64,000 bases of DNA from Bradyrhizobium sp. SRL28. GTDB taxonomy: Bacteria > Pseudomonadota > Alphaproteobacteria > Rhizobiales > Xanthobacteraceae. Below the pieces are notes generated by a model. That model made no database searches and had not been told where the DNA came from. It saw only the letters and a program-made list of their open reading frames with translations. Where the stretch lies: the NCBI RefSeq assembly GCF_018596315.1, contig NZ_JAHEAG010000002.1:682001-746000 (forward strand). The letters are read 5' to 3'. This document shows positions 17,041 through 25,829 of the stretch, one piece after another; the first letter of the stretch is position 1, and the number at the start of each line of letters is the position of its first letter. The position numbers and the translations under genes are program-made.

Positions 17041-17958
17041 ATGGCAATCAGGTTTGACGGACGCGTCGCAATCGTCACGGGCGCGGGCAATGGTCTGGGA
17101 CGGGCGCATGCGCTGGGGCTGGCGAGCCGCGGCGCCAAGGTGGTGGTCAACGATTTCGGCGGCGCGCGCGATGGCACCGGCGGGTCGCTGTCGCCCGCGG
17201 AGGCCGTGGTCGAGGAGATCCGAAAGGCCGGCGGCGTCGCGATGGCCGACGGTGCTGACGTCTCGAATTTCACTCAGGTCAGGGCGATGGTGGAACGTGC
17301 CACGAAGGAGTGGGGCAGCGTCGACATGCTCTGCGCCAATGCAGGCATCCTGCGTGACAAATCGTTTGCCAAAATGGAGGTCGCGGACTTCGCGAAGGTG
17401 CTCGACGTGCATCTTGTCGGCACTTTTTACTGCTGCAAGGCGGTATGGGAAGGCATGCGCGAGCGCAACTATGGGCGCATCGTGCTGACCACCTCGTCGT
17501 CGGGCCTGTTCGGCAATTTCGGCCAGGCCAATTACGGCGCTGCCAAAGCCGGTATGGTTGGCCTGATGAACGTGCTGGCCGAGGAGGGCCGCAAGAACAA
17601 CATCCGCGTCAACACGATCTCGCCGACTGCGGCCACCCGGATGACGGAAGAGCTGCTGCCGCCGCAGGCGCTGGCATTGATGAAGCCCGAGGCGATCACG
17701 CCGGCGGTGGAATTTCTCTTGAGCGAGGATGCGCCGACCCGCACCATCATGGGTGCCGGCGCCGGTTCGTTTGCGGTGATCAAGATCATCGAGACCGAAG
17801 GCATCAACCTGGCCCAGTCCGACTGGACGCCGGATGCGATCGCGGCGCATTTCGCCGAGATCGACGATGTTTCGAAGGCCAAGGCACTGCAGGGCGCGTT
17901 CGAACAGACGCAGAAGTATGTCGCCCAAGCTGCGGCGCGGGCAGGGATCAAGCTGTAG
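17041..17958 (+). CDS. Short-chain dehydrogenase, (R)-3-hydroxyacyl-CoA type
   Basis: A 305-residue dehydrogenase. It shows the NAD-binding GAGNGLGRAHALGLASRG, the NDFGGARDGTGG segment typical of the dehydrogenase part of peroxisomal multifunctional enzyme 2, the catalytic Ser in TTSSSGLFGNFGQ and the YGAAK Tyr-Lys pair. The length is above the usual 250 residues because of a C-terminal extension. Neighbours (CoA ligase, MaoC hydratase) make an (R)-hydroxyacyl-CoA substrate likely, giving a short beta-oxidation module. Confidence 0.88.
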   Translation: MAIRFDGRVAIVTGAGNGLGRAHALGLASRGAKVVVNDFGGARDGTGGSLSPAEAVVEEIRKAGGVAMADGADVSNFTQVRAMVERATKEWGSVDMLCANAGILRDKSFAKMEVADFAKVLDVHLVGTFYCCKAVWEGMRERNYGRIVLTTSSSGLFGNFGQANYGAAKAGMVGLMNVLAEEGRKNNIRVNTISPTAATRMTEELLPPQALALMKPEAITPAVEFLLSEDAPTRTIMGAGAGSFAVIKIIETEGINLAQSDWTPDAIAAHFAEIDDVSKAKALQGAFEQTQKYVAQAAARAGIKL

Positions 17959-17974
17959 CGCGCCAGGCAGTCCC

Positions 17975-18068
17975 GTAGGGTGGGCAAAGGCGCGCCTCGC
18001 GCCGTGCCCACCATGCATCTCCGATGTCGGTGAACATTGGTGGGCACGCTTCGCTTTGCCCACCCTAC
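17975..18068. repeat. Palindromic intergenic repeat, family A
   Basis: Copy of the GTAGGGTGGGCAAAG...CTTTGCCCACCCTAC element between the dehydrogenase and flavoprotein genes. Confidence 0.85.
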
Positions 18069-18096
18069 GAACCGTCGATCCGGCTACACTCCCGCC

Positions 18097-19326
18097 ATGT
18101 CTACGACTTCACAACACGTCGCCATCATCGGCGCCGGCCCCGCTGGCCTGATGGCAGCCGAAGTGCTCGCGCAAGGCGGCGCCGAGGTCACCGTCTACGA
18201 CGCGATGCCGTCGGCCGGCCGCAAATTCCTGATGGCGGGGCGAGGCGGGCTGAATCTCACGCACAGCGAGCCATTGCCGCAATTCCTCGCGCGCTACCGC
18301 GAGGCGACGCCGCATCTGAAAGCTGCGATCGAAGCATTCCCGCCGAGCGCCTTGCGTGACTGGAGCGAAGCGCTGGGGCAGGAGACTTTTGTCGGCTCCA
18401 GCGGCAGGGTGTTTCCGAAAGCCTTCAAGGCGTCACCTCTGCTGCGGGCGTGGCTGCGGCGGCTGGACTCGCAGGGCGTAAAGTTGGCGCTACGTCACCG
18501 CTGGAGCGGTTGGGACGAGCAGGGCCGTCTGCGGTTTCAAACACCGGACGGATCAGTCGCCGTCGAACCGCGCGCGACCGTGCTGACGCTCGGTGGTGCA
18601 AGCTGGCCGCGGCTCGGCTCCGATGGCGCATGGGCGGAGTTTCTTGCGGCAAGAGCTGTGAAGATATCGCCGCTGCGGCCCGCAAACTCCGGCTTTACAG
18701 TTGCATGGTCCGACATCTTTCGCGACCGCTTCGAAGGCCAGCCACTCAAGGGAGTGGTCCTGACATTCGGCCAACACACAGTGCGCGGCGAAGCGATCGT
18801 CACCCGTACCGGCATCGAAGGTGGCGCGATCTACGCGTTATCGGCCGAATTGCGCGAGGCCGTGCTGCGCGATGGACGGGCCATGCTGAACATCGCCTTG
18901 CGTCCCGACGCGGAGATTGGCGAACTGACCGCGAGATTGTCGGCCGTGAAGGGCAAACAGTCCTTCTCGAATTTCCTCCGCAAGGCATCAAATCTCTCGC
19001 CCGTCGCGATCGGCCTGTCGCAGGAGGCTGCCAAGGCATCCGGGGTGTCATTGTCTCAGCTTTCCCCCGCCGACCTGGTCCGCTTGATTCAGGCTGTACC
19101 CGTGCAACTCAACGGAGTGTCGCCGATCGCGCGCGCGATCTCGAGCGCGGGCGGCATCGCCTTCGACGAACTCGACGACGCCTTCATGCTCCGCCGTTTG
19201 CCCGGCGTGTTCGCCGCGGGCGAGATGCTGGACTGGGAAGCGCCGACGGGCGGCTACCTGCTGCAGGCGTCGTTTGCGACCGGAGTTGCGGCGGGGAGAG
19301 GGGCGTTGAAGTGGCTTAATTCGTAG
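18097..19326 (+). CDS. HI0933/YhiN-like flavoprotein (TIGR03862 type)
   Basis: A 409-residue FAD/NAD(P)-binding protein. The N-terminal dinucleotide motif is IIGAGPAGLMAAEVLAQGG, followed by MPSAGRKFLMAGRGGLNLTH, a hallmark of the HI0933 family. C-terminal FAD contacts are seen in GGIAFDELDD and LPGVFAAGEMLDWEAPTGGY. The frame is open further upstream, but that part lies in the repeat element, so the ATG at 18097 is chosen. The cellular reaction of this family is not established. Neighbours give no clue. Confidence 0.85.
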   Translation: MSTTSQHVAIIGAGPAGLMAAEVLAQGGAEVTVYDAMPSAGRKFLMAGRGGLNLTHSEPLPQFLARYREATPHLKAAIEAFPPSALRDWSEALGQETFVGSSGRVFPKAFKASPLLRAWLRRLDSQGVKLALRHRWSGWDEQGRLRFQTPDGSVAVEPRATVLTLGGASWPRLGSDGAWAEFLAARAVKISPLRPANSGFTVAWSDIFRDRFEGQPLKGVVLTFGQHTVRGEAIVTRTGIEGGAIYALSAELREAVLRDGRAMLNIALRPDAEIGELTARLSAVKGKQSFSNFLRKASNLSPVAIGLSQEAAKASGVSLSQLSPADLVRLIQAVPVQLNGVSPIARAISSAGGIAFDELDDAFMLRRLPGVFAAGEMLDWEAPTGGYLLQASFATGVAAGRGALKWLNS

Positions 19327-19410
19327 GGTGGGCAAAGCGAAGCGTGCCCACCATTGCTAGCGGGGCTCGCGATGGTGGGCACGGCGCAAGTGCGCCTTTG
19401 CCCACCCTAC
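19323..19410. repeat. Palindromic intergenic repeat, family A
   Basis: Copy of the GTAGGGTGGGC element between convergent genes. Its left edge supplies the stop codon of the flavoprotein gene. Confidence 0.85.
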
Positions 19411-19416
19411 AAACCG

Positions 19417-20499
19417 TCAGCGCAACTTCCCCCGTGCCGCGACCGGCAGCGTGCCGATGATCTCGTCGCCGCGCACCATCACCACCTCGTCCATCATGTT
19501 GACGACGACGCAAACATGGTTCGGCACGATCCGCACGACGTCGCCGACGACAGGCCTCGTGTTGCTGCGGGTCAGATCGAGGAAGCCGTGCTCTTCCGCA
19601 AAGCGCGCGATCTTCGCCTCGGGGTGCTCCAGGATCAATCCATATCCATCGAGCCCGCCGCCGGGGTCCGAGGTCAGCGTCTTGGAGCCGGCGTCGAGAA
19701 TGCCGCGGTCCGGGCCGGCGCGGCTGACCACGGTGGAATAGATGTTCAGCGCGCAATCGTCCCATTCCGCGACGCCGGCCGCGACCTGCATGCGGTCGTT
19801 GTAGATATAGGTGCCGGGACGATGCTCGGTCGCGCCCTTGAGCTTGCCGAGGTTTTTAAGGTTCGGCGAGCCGCCGGTGGAAACCATCGTCGCGTCGAGC
19901 CCGTGCGCGCGGACGCCGGCCAGTGCTTCGTCAAAGAACTTCTGCGCCTCTGTCCAGCCGGTTTCGGTCGGATACAGCATGAAGCCCGCAAACTTCAGTC
20001 CCTTGGAGCCAGCGATCTCGCGGGCGAGGGCAATTGCCTCGCCGGGCGTCTCGACGCCGGCGCGCTTGCGCCCCGTATCGCATTCAACCACGACCGAAAG
20101 TGGACGTCCCGAAGCCGCGGCTGCCTGCGGCAGGCCCGCGATCACGGTCGAATTGTCGGCGGCGACCGTCATGTTGGCCTTGGCCTGCAGCGCGGCAAGG
20201 CGGGCCATCTTCTCCTCGCCGATCAGATTGTAGCTGATCAGGATGTCGTTGATCCCAGCTTCCGCCATCACCTCGGCCTCGCCGATCTTCTGGCAGGTGA
20301 TGCCCTTCGCGCCGGCCGCGACCTGCATCTGCGCCAACAGCGGGCTCTTGTGGGTTTTGATATGGGGGCGGTTGGCGACGCCGGCCGTGTCGCAGGCCAC
20401 CTGGACGCGTGCGATGTTGCGCTCGACGCGGTCCATGTCGATCACGGCGCAGGGCGTGCCATATTCACGGGCGATCTTGGCGGCGAGGGGGGTGGTCAT
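19417..20499 (-). CDS. D-threonine aldolase-like / DSD1-family PLP enzyme
   Basis: A 360-residue fold-III pyridoxal-phosphate enzyme. The PLP lysine lies in RPHIKTHKSP near the N-terminus. The metal-binding histidine and cysteine of the D-threonine aldolase/D-serine dehydratase group are seen in PNHVCVVVN near the C-terminus. The start MTTPLAAKIAREYGTP at 20499 is chosen because upstream codons fall in a repeat. It may cleave D-threonine or related D-3-hydroxy amino acids, or dehydrate D-serine. The gene stands alone. Confidence 0.82.
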   Translation of the reverse strand: MTTPLAAKIAREYGTPCAVIDMDRVERNIARVQVACDTAGVANRPHIKTHKSPLLAQMQVAAGAKGITCQKIGEAEVMAEAGINDILISYNLIGEEKMARLAALQAKANMTVAADNSTVIAGLPQAAAASGRPLSVVVECDTGRKRAGVETPGEAIALAREIAGSKGLKFAGFMLYPTETGWTEAQKFFDEALAGVRAHGLDATMVSTGGSPNLKNLGKLKGATEHRPGTYIYNDRMQVAAGVAEWDDCALNIYSTVVSRAGPDRGILDAGSKTLTSDPGGGLDGYGLILEHPEAKIARFAEEHGFLDLTRSNTRPVVGDVVRIVPNHVCVVVNMMDEVVMVRGDEIIGTLPVAARGKLR

Positions 20500-20522
20500 C
20501 AAGTTAGCTCCAGTTGTGCTTT

Positions 20523-20607
20523 CGTCATTGCGAGCGAAGCGACGCAATCCATGCTTCGGCATAACGGATAGATGGATTGCTTCGTCGTTTTGCTCCTCGC
20601 AATGACG
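20523..20607. repeat. Palindromic intergenic repeat, family B
   Basis: Inverted repeat CGTCATTGCGAGCGAAGCG... ending in GCAATGACG, between the aldolase-like gene start and the ABC-F stop codon. Confidence 0.85.
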
Positions 20608-20617
20608 GTAGAAATAC

Positions 20618-22432
20618 CTACGCCTGTTCTATCTCTTCGCGCAAAACCTCAAGCTCCAGCCACCGGTCTTCGGCGGCCGCGAGTTCTTCCTGCGCCTTTG
20701 CAATCGCGGCGGAGGCCGCATCGAACTTCTTGCGATCCTTGGCGTAGAGGTCGGGATCGTCAAGCAGCCTCTGCTGTTTTGCGATCTCGGCCTGCAGCTT
20801 CGCCATCGTCTTCGGCAGTGTCTCCAGCGCGTGCTTCTCGTTGAAGTTCAGCCGGCGCTTGGGCGCTGCAGAGGGTGCGGCAGCCTTGGTCTCTTTCTTC
20901 TCCTCGACCGCCGCCGGCGCCTGCGGCGCCTCCCGCGCGAGATCCTCGCCGCGTTGCGCCAGCATGTCGGAGTAGCCGCCGGCATATTCGATCCAGCGGC
21001 CATCGCCCTCGGGCACGATCACGGAAGTGACGACGCGGTCAAGGAAGTCGCGGTCATGGCTGATCAGGATCACCGTGCCCTCGTAATCGCTGAGCATCTC
21101 CTCCAGCACGTCCAGCGTCTCGAGATCGAGATCGTTGGTCGGTTCGTCCAGCACCAGCAGATTCGATGGCTTTGCCAGCGCGCGCGCCAGCATCAGCCGG
21201 CCGCGCTCGCCGCCGGAGAGCACCTCCAGCGGCGTGCGCATCTGCTCCTGCGCGAACAGAAAGTCCTTCATATAGCTGACGACGTGCTTGGGCTTGCCGC
21301 CGACCATGACATGGTCGCCGCGTCCGCCGGTCAGCGCCTCGGCCAGTGTCGATTTGGGATCGAGGCTTTCGCGATGCTGGTCGAGGGTTGCCATTTCGAT
21401 ATTGGCGCCAAGCCGGATCGTGCCGCTGTCAGACGGATCGTTGCCGATCAGGAGATGAACCAGCGTGGTCTTGCCGGCGCCGTTCGGGCCGACGATGCCA
21501 ATGCGGTCGCCGCGCTGGACGCGGATTGAGAAGCCTTCGACGATATTACGCTCACCATAGGCCTTGCCGATGTTCTTGGCCTCGATCACGAGCTTGCCGG
21601 ATTTATCGGCTTCGGCGGCGGCGAGGCTGGCATTTCCGGTCGCGCCACGGTAATCGCGCCGCTGATCGCGCAGCGCATGCAGATTGCCGAGCCGCTTGAC
21701 GTTGCGCTTGCGGCGGCCGGAGACGCCGTAGCGCAGCCAGTGTTCTTCGTTGACGATCTTGCGGTCGAGCTTGTGCTGGTCGCGCTCTTCTTCCGCCAGC
21801 ACCTCGTCGCGCCAGCCCTCGAACGCCGAGAAGCCGCGGTCGATCTGGCGGATCTGGCCGCGATCGAGCCAGGCGGTCGAACGCGACAGATTGGACAGGA
21901 AGCGCCGGTCGTGGCTGATGAGGACCAGCGCGCAGCGGCGGCTTTCCAGTTCGCTTTCCAGCCATTCGATGGTCGGAAGGTCGAGATGGTTGGTCGGCTC
22001 GTCCAGCAGCAATATGTCGGGCGAGGGCGCCAGCACCCGTGCCAGCGCCGCGCGGCGGGCTTCGCCGCCGGAGACATGCGCGGGGTCCTCGTCGCCGGAG
22101 AGCCCGAGCTGCTCCACCAGATACCGCGCCTGATAATGATCGTCGCCGGGACCAAGGCCTGACTCGACATAGGCCAGCGTCGTCTTGTGGTCGCCGAAGT
22201 CAGGCTCCTGCGGCAGATAGCGGATGGTGGCGCCCGGCTGCACGAAGCGGCTGCCGCCGTCGGGTTCGACGAGGCCGGCGGCGATCTTCAAGAGTGTCGA
22301 TTTGCCCGAGCCGTTGCGGCCGATCAGGCAGACGCGCTCGCCTGATGACACGGATAGCTCCACGCCCGACAGCAGCGGCGTGCCGCCGAAGGTCAGCCGG
22401 ATATCTTTCAACTGGATCAGCGGCGGCGCCAT
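20618..22432 (-). CDS. ABC-F family ATPase (Uup-like)
   Basis: A 604-residue protein with two ATP-binding cassettes and no membrane domain. Walker A motifs are GRNGSGKST and GPNGAGKTT, signature motifs VSGGEARRAALA and LSGGERGRLMLA, and Walker B regions LLLDEPTNHLDL and LVLDEPTNDLDL. The inter-domain linker is rich in Arg and Lys, and the C-terminus (about 520-604) is a predicted coiled coil like the DNA/RNA-binding tail of Uup. ABC-F proteins act on ribosomes or on DNA repeat stability. The DUF188 gene lies 8 bases upstream on the same strand. Confidence 0.9.
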   Translation of the reverse strand: MAPPLIQLKDIRLTFGGTPLLSGVELSVSSGERVCLIGRNGSGKSTLLKIAAGLVEPDGGSRFVQPGATIRYLPQEPDFGDHKTTLAYVESGLGPGDDHYQARYLVEQLGLSGDEDPAHVSGGEARRAALARVLAPSPDILLLDEPTNHLDLPTIEWLESELESRRCALVLISHDRRFLSNLSRSTAWLDRGQIRQIDRGFSAFEGWRDEVLAEEERDQHKLDRKIVNEEHWLRYGVSGRRKRNVKRLGNLHALRDQRRDYRGATGNASLAAAEADKSGKLVIEAKNIGKAYGERNIVEGFSIRVQRGDRIGIVGPNGAGKTTLVHLLIGNDPSDSGTIRLGANIEMATLDQHRESLDPKSTLAEALTGGRGDHVMVGGKPKHVVSYMKDFLFAQEQMRTPLEVLSGGERGRLMLARALAKPSNLLVLDEPTNDLDLETLDVLEEMLSDYEGTVILISHDRDFLDRVVTSVIVPEGDGRWIEYAGGYSDMLAQRGEDLAREAPQAPAAVEEKKETKAAAPSAAPKRRLNFNEKHALETLPKTMAKLQAEIAKQQRLLDDPDLYAKDRKKFDAASAAIAKAQEELAAAEDRWLELEVLREEIEQA

Positions 22433-22440
22433 CGTTTGCT

Positions 22441-22935
22441 TTAACCCTGGTCTTGCGCGGGCTGTTGCGCCCGCTGGCGCTGGATGCGGCGAATGGCCTG
22501 GTCGAGCGCCGACAAAAATGCCGAGCGGTCGCGCGGGGAGTAGGATTTCGGACCGCCTGTCACTTCGCCCGATGAGCGCAAGTCGGTCATCAAATTGCGC
22601 ACTGCCAGAGTCATGCCGATGGATTGTTCGGTGAACGGTTTGCCATTCGGCGCAATCACCTCGGCGCCTGATTTCACGCAGCGGCTGGCGAGCGGGATGT
22701 CCGAGGTGATGACGATATCGCCTTTTCCCGCACGCTCCGCGATCCAGTCGTCGGCGGCATCCATCCCTGAACCGGCGGCGATGCGCTCGATCAGCGGATC
22801 CTGCGGCACCCGGATGAAATTGCCCGCGACCACGCTGACCGGCAGGCCATGCCGGATCGCGACGCGATAGATCTCGTCCTTCACCGGGCAGGCGTCGGCA
22901 TCGACATAGATGCGGGTGGGGTTCAATTCAGGCAT
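22441..22935 (-). CDS. YaiI/YqxD family protein (DUF188)
   Basis: A 164-residue protein. The start [19 protein letters not shown] and the segments [28 protein letters not shown] and [14 protein letters not shown] match the DUF188 family, a PIN-like fold with conserved aspartates. The function is not established; a nuclease-like role is often supposed. The frame is open upstream but MPEL is the conserved start. It is directly followed by the ABC-F gene. Confidence 0.87.
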   Translation of the reverse strand: MPELNPTRIYVDADACPVKDEIYRVAIRHGLPVSVVAGNFIRVPQDPLIERIAAGSGMDAADDWIAERAGKGDIVITSDIPLASRCVKSGAEVIAPNGKPFTEQSIGMTLAVRNLMTDLRSSGEVTGGPKSYSPRDRSAFLSALDQAIRRIQRQRAQQPAQDQG

Positions 22936-23014
22936 ATCTCGGCAGCGTCTTCGTTCCCGCGCGTCGTACCCTATTCGATACCCGAATGCGAGGAAAACAG
23001 GGCCGGGAACACGC

Positions 23015-23042
23015 TTGCCACGGTACATTCTTTGCGTACGAT
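23015..23042 (+). promoter_or_regulatory. Candidate sigma-70-type promoter of the hotdog gene
   Basis: TTGCCA at 23015-23020 and TACGAT at 23037-23042 with a 16-base spacer, about 40 bases before the ATG at 23081, which has AGGAAACAGG as ribosome site. Pattern match by eye only. Confidence 0.35.
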
Positions 23043-23080
23043 AAATGCCTGAAAACAACCAAAAATAACAGGAAACAGGC

Positions 23081-23875
23081 ATGACCATCGAGCCGTATCG
23101 CGTCCAGGCCTACAACACTGCCAAGCAATCCGAAAACAAGATGCATGACGACACCGTGGCAAAGCGGTTCGGATTCTCAGGCGGGCTGGTCCCGGGCGTC
23201 GACGTGATGGCCTACATGATGCACTTCCCGGTCACGAGATGGGGCCGCGCCTTCCTTGAACGCGGCCTGATCGAGGCGCGCTTCGCCAAGCCGGTCTATG
23301 ACGGAGAACTCGCGGAGTTGACGGCGGAGGAAAGCAATGGCGTGCTCTCGATAGAGGTGCGGAGTCGCGGCGAGCTTTGCGCCACCGCCACCGCCTCGTT
23401 GCCGGCGTCCGCGCCGGCTGTCTCGATCGCAGACTACAAGGAAGTCCCTGTCGTGGCGGAGCGCAAGCCGGTCAATGCTTCTTCCTATGAAGTCGGCAAA
23501 TGGCTCGGCACCACGCCGCGCGACTGGCCGGGCGACGCAGCCCGCGAATATCTCGCCGACATCAGGGAAGCCAATCCGATCTACGCGAAAGAGGGCCTCG
23601 GCCATCCCGGCCTGCTGCAGCGGGTAATGAACCGGGCGCTGACCGACAATGCCATCCTGGGCCCTTGGATTCACGTCGGCAGCCGCATGCAATTACTTTC
23701 CGCCGCGAAGGCCGGAGACGTCATCACGGCCCGCGCGAAGGTCATCGGCAATTACGACAAGAAGGGCCACCGCTTCGTCGAGCTCGACGCGCTGGTAATC
23801 GGCAACGGCCAGACGCCGCTGGCGCATTGCCATCACGTCGCGATCTACCAGCCGCGCGAGCAGGCGGCGGCGTAG
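23081..23875 (+). CDS. MaoC/hotdog-like protein of unknown function
   Basis: A 264-residue protein that looks like two hotdog units. The first half has a [19 protein letters not shown] segment, comparable to the G-x-HG region of MaoC hydratases but with Pro-Gly-Val in place of the usual Ala-His-Gly. The second half has [20 protein letters not shown] and ends in [14 protein letters not shown]. It may bind a CoA or acyl-carrier ligand, but the usual catalytic Asp/His pair is not evident in the first half. It is divergent from the DUF188 gene. Confidence 0.7.
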   Translation: MTIEPYRVQAYNTAKQSENKMHDDTVAKRFGFSGGLVPGVDVMAYMMHFPVTRWGRAFLERGLIEARFAKPVYDGELAELTAEESNGVLSIEVRSRGELCATATASLPASAPAVSIADYKEVPVVAERKPVNASSYEVGKWLGTTPRDWPGDAAREYLADIREANPIYAKEGLGHPGLLQRVMNRALTDNAILGPWIHVGSRMQLLSAAKAGDVITARAKVIGNYDKKGHRFVELDALVIGNGQTPLAHCHHVAIYQPREQAAA

Positions 23876-23900
23876 GGGGAGAGGCGCGGCACCCTCAGCT

Positions 23901-24000
23901 CGTCATACCCGCGAAGGCGGGTATCCAGCACGCTGCGGCCTCACGGTTCTATCTCTCATGTCTCTGGAATACTGGATCGCCCGGTCAAGGCCGGGCGACG
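23901..24000. repeat. Palindromic intergenic repeat, family C variant
   Basis: CGTCATACCCGCGAAGGCGG start, an inner CTCTGGAATACTGGATCGC segment and a GGCCGGGCGACG end. The right half forms the 3' end of the AraC gene. Similar elements are at 25665 and 43341. Confidence 0.75.
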
Positions 24001-25056
24001 ACCGCCGTTGAGCTGGATGCCATCCGCTGCGAGAGGCTGTTCCTCCCTGGCTTGCCGCCACGTCGCGGGCGGCGAGCCGACCACTCGCCGGAACGCCCGA
24101 TTGAACGCCGCATCGGAGTCATATCCAACGCGTCCGGCGATCTCGGCCACACCAAGCGTGCTGTCCTGCAGCAGATGCTGCGCCAAATGCATCCGCCAAC
24201 CCGCAAGATACTGGATCGGCGACTCGCCGACCAGTTCGACGAAGCGTTTGGCGAGCGCCGCGCGCGAGACGCCGACTTCCCTTGCAAGCGCTTCGACGGT
24301 CCACGACCGTTCCGGCTGCGCATGAAGCAGGGTGAGCGCGGGACCCACCTGGGGATCGTGCAGGCCCGCCAGCCAGCCGCCGCCGTGGCCCTCTGTCGCA
24401 AACTGCAACTGCCACCGCAGCAGTTCGAGGAAAAGCGACTCGGCCAATCGTGCCAGTACGGCACGATTGCCAGGACCCGGCGTTGCGGTTTCGCTCATCA
24501 GGTAACGCACCGATGCCCGCCACCACTCCTTCTCCTGCGGATGCGTGATCGCCTGCACACGTCGGCCGGAGCTGTCCAGCGTCTCGAGCGTCAGGGTGTC
24601 TTCGCGCGAGCGGATGCAAAGAATCGCGGGCAGCGATTTCAGCAGCGGATCGAACCGCTGATCGGCATGCAGAAAACCGCAGATGAAGCGCGCCGGCGGC
24701 CCGCCGCCGCCGTGATTCACGACCGTGATCTGCTCTGCGGACGGCTGCGAATAGATGTCCTGTATCGGGACAGGCGCCAGTTCAGGGTCGCTGGCCATCA
24801 CATGCTGATCGCCGCGCGGGAACACGATCACATCGCCGCTTTCGATGTGGATTGGTGGCAGTGCCCCCGATGTCACCAGGCAATTGCCCTCGGTGACCAC
24901 ATGAAACGGTGTCACCGATCCCTCGGAGGATTGCAGGCGCGCCGCAAGCAGCGCCGGCGGGGACGAAAGAATGGCCCACGGATGCGTGAACTCCGCGCGA
25001 AAATGAATCGTTCCGGACAAGCGGACGACGCGCAGGACTTCCGACAATACGTCCAC
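23956..25056 (-). CDS. AraC-family regulator with N-terminal cupin domain
   Basis: A protein of about 366 residues. The N-terminal cupin-like ligand domain includes VTPFHVVTEGNCLVTSG and GDVIVFPRGDQHVM. The C-terminal AraC domain has two helix-turn-helix units (WTVEALAREVGVSRAALAKRF and LGVAEIAGRVGYDSDAAFNRA). I prefer the GTG at 25056, which has AGGA seven bases upstream, over the TTG at 25131. The last residues (about GRRPALTGRSSIPET) are encoded by a repeat element that has overrun the original 3' end. It is divergent from the rhodanese gene and may control it. Confidence 0.82.
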   Translation of the reverse strand: MDVLSEVLRVVRLSGTIHFRAEFTHPWAILSSPPALLAARLQSSEGSVTPFHVVTEGNCLVTSGALPPIHIESGDVIVFPRGDQHVMASDPELAPVPIQDIYSQPSAEQITVVNHGGGGPPARFICGFLHADQRFDPLLKSLPAILCIRSREDTLTLETLDSSGRRVQAITHPQEKEWWRASVRYLMSETATPGPGNRAVLARLAESLFLELLRWQLQFATEGHGGGWLAGLHDPQVGPALTLLHAQPERSWTVEALAREVGVSRAALAKRFVELVGESPIQYLAGWRMHLAQHLLQDSTLGVAEIAGRVGYDSDAAFNRAFRRVVGSPPATWRQAREEQPLAADGIQLNGGRRPALTGRSSIPET

Positions 25057-25250
25057 AATCTGATCCTGAATTCCTGCTGTCGGCACGCCCGCGGGCAGCG
25101 CGAAGCCTTTCAGAATGCACGCTCCAGTCAAGCGCTATAGCGTCGCGGCAAAGCTTCTTGGAGCCGTGGTCATTGCGCCTGGGGCCTAGCTTCGCCACAA
25201 AGTGGGTCATTATCTGTACCTAACGATAAAACAGCATACGGGAGAATACG

Positions 25251-25631
25251 ATGCCGAGTTCAGTGAAGGATTTACTTGCAGCGGCTAACAGCTCCGTTCC
25301 AGCCATCAGCCCGCAGGACGCGAAAGCCCTGATCGAGCGCGGCCAGGTCCTGGTGGTCGATGTGCGCGACGGGCTTGAGCTACAAAATACCGGCAAGGTT
25401 CAGGGCGCGAAACATGTCGCGCGCGGCATGCTCGAATTCAAGGCGGATCCTGACAGCCCCTATTATGACAATGCATTCGACCGGGAAAAAACCGTAATCG
25501 TCTACTGCGCCTCCGGCGGCCGGTCCGCGCTTGCCGGCAAGACGCTGCAAGACATGGGCTACAAGGACGTGCGTAATCTCGGCGGCTTCAAGGGCTGGGC
25601 CGAAAGCGGCGGCTCGGTCGAGAAGATCTGA
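25251..25631 (+). CDS. Single-domain rhodanese-like protein
   Basis: A 126-residue protein with one rhodanese domain. The CH2-like region is LVVDVRDGLE and the active-site cysteine lies in VIVYCASGGRSALAGKTL, with the loop CASGGRS typical of sulfurtransferases. GGGAGAATACG precedes the ATG. There is no signal peptide, so it is probably cytoplasmic. It may carry persulfide sulfur from thiosulfate or cysteine to an acceptor; the substrate is unknown. The divergent AraC/cupin regulator is its only likely partner. Confidence 0.88.
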   Translation: MPSSVKDLLAAANSSVPAISPQDAKALIERGQVLVVDVRDGLELQNTGKVQGAKHVARGMLEFKADPDSPYYDNAFDREKTVIVYCASGGRSALAGKTLQDMGYKDVRNLGGFKGWAESGGSVEKI

Positions 25632-25664
25632 CGCGCAGACGCGCGCGTCTCGACATGCCTAACT

Positions 25665-25803
25665 CGTCATGCCCCGCCACCGGGTCTCGCCTTCGGCGAG
25701 CCCGATGACAGGCTCCGGCGGGGCATCCAGTACGCCGCGGCCTCGCGGTGGATTACTAACGTCTCTGGAATACTGGGTCGCCCGGTCAAGCCGGGCGATG
25801 ACA
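25665..25803. repeat. Palindromic intergenic repeat, family C
   Basis: CGTCATGCCCCGCCACCGGG at the left and GCCGGGCGATGACAG at the right, with an inner CTCTGGAATACTGGGTCGC segment. It fills the gap between convergent rhodanese and CoxL-like genes. Confidence 0.8.
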
Positions 25804-25829
25804 GCTTTGAAGTTGCGACCAGATCAGCC

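Noticed and set aside
16960..18063. A 367-residue minus-strand frame opposite the short-chain dehydrogenase
   Set aside because: It runs through two intergenic repeats and has His/Arg-rich composition; the plus-strand SDR motifs are unequivocal.
23500..25140. A 546-residue plus-strand frame over the hotdog and AraC genes
   Set aside because: It crosses a repeat element and two real genes in other frames and shows no domain.
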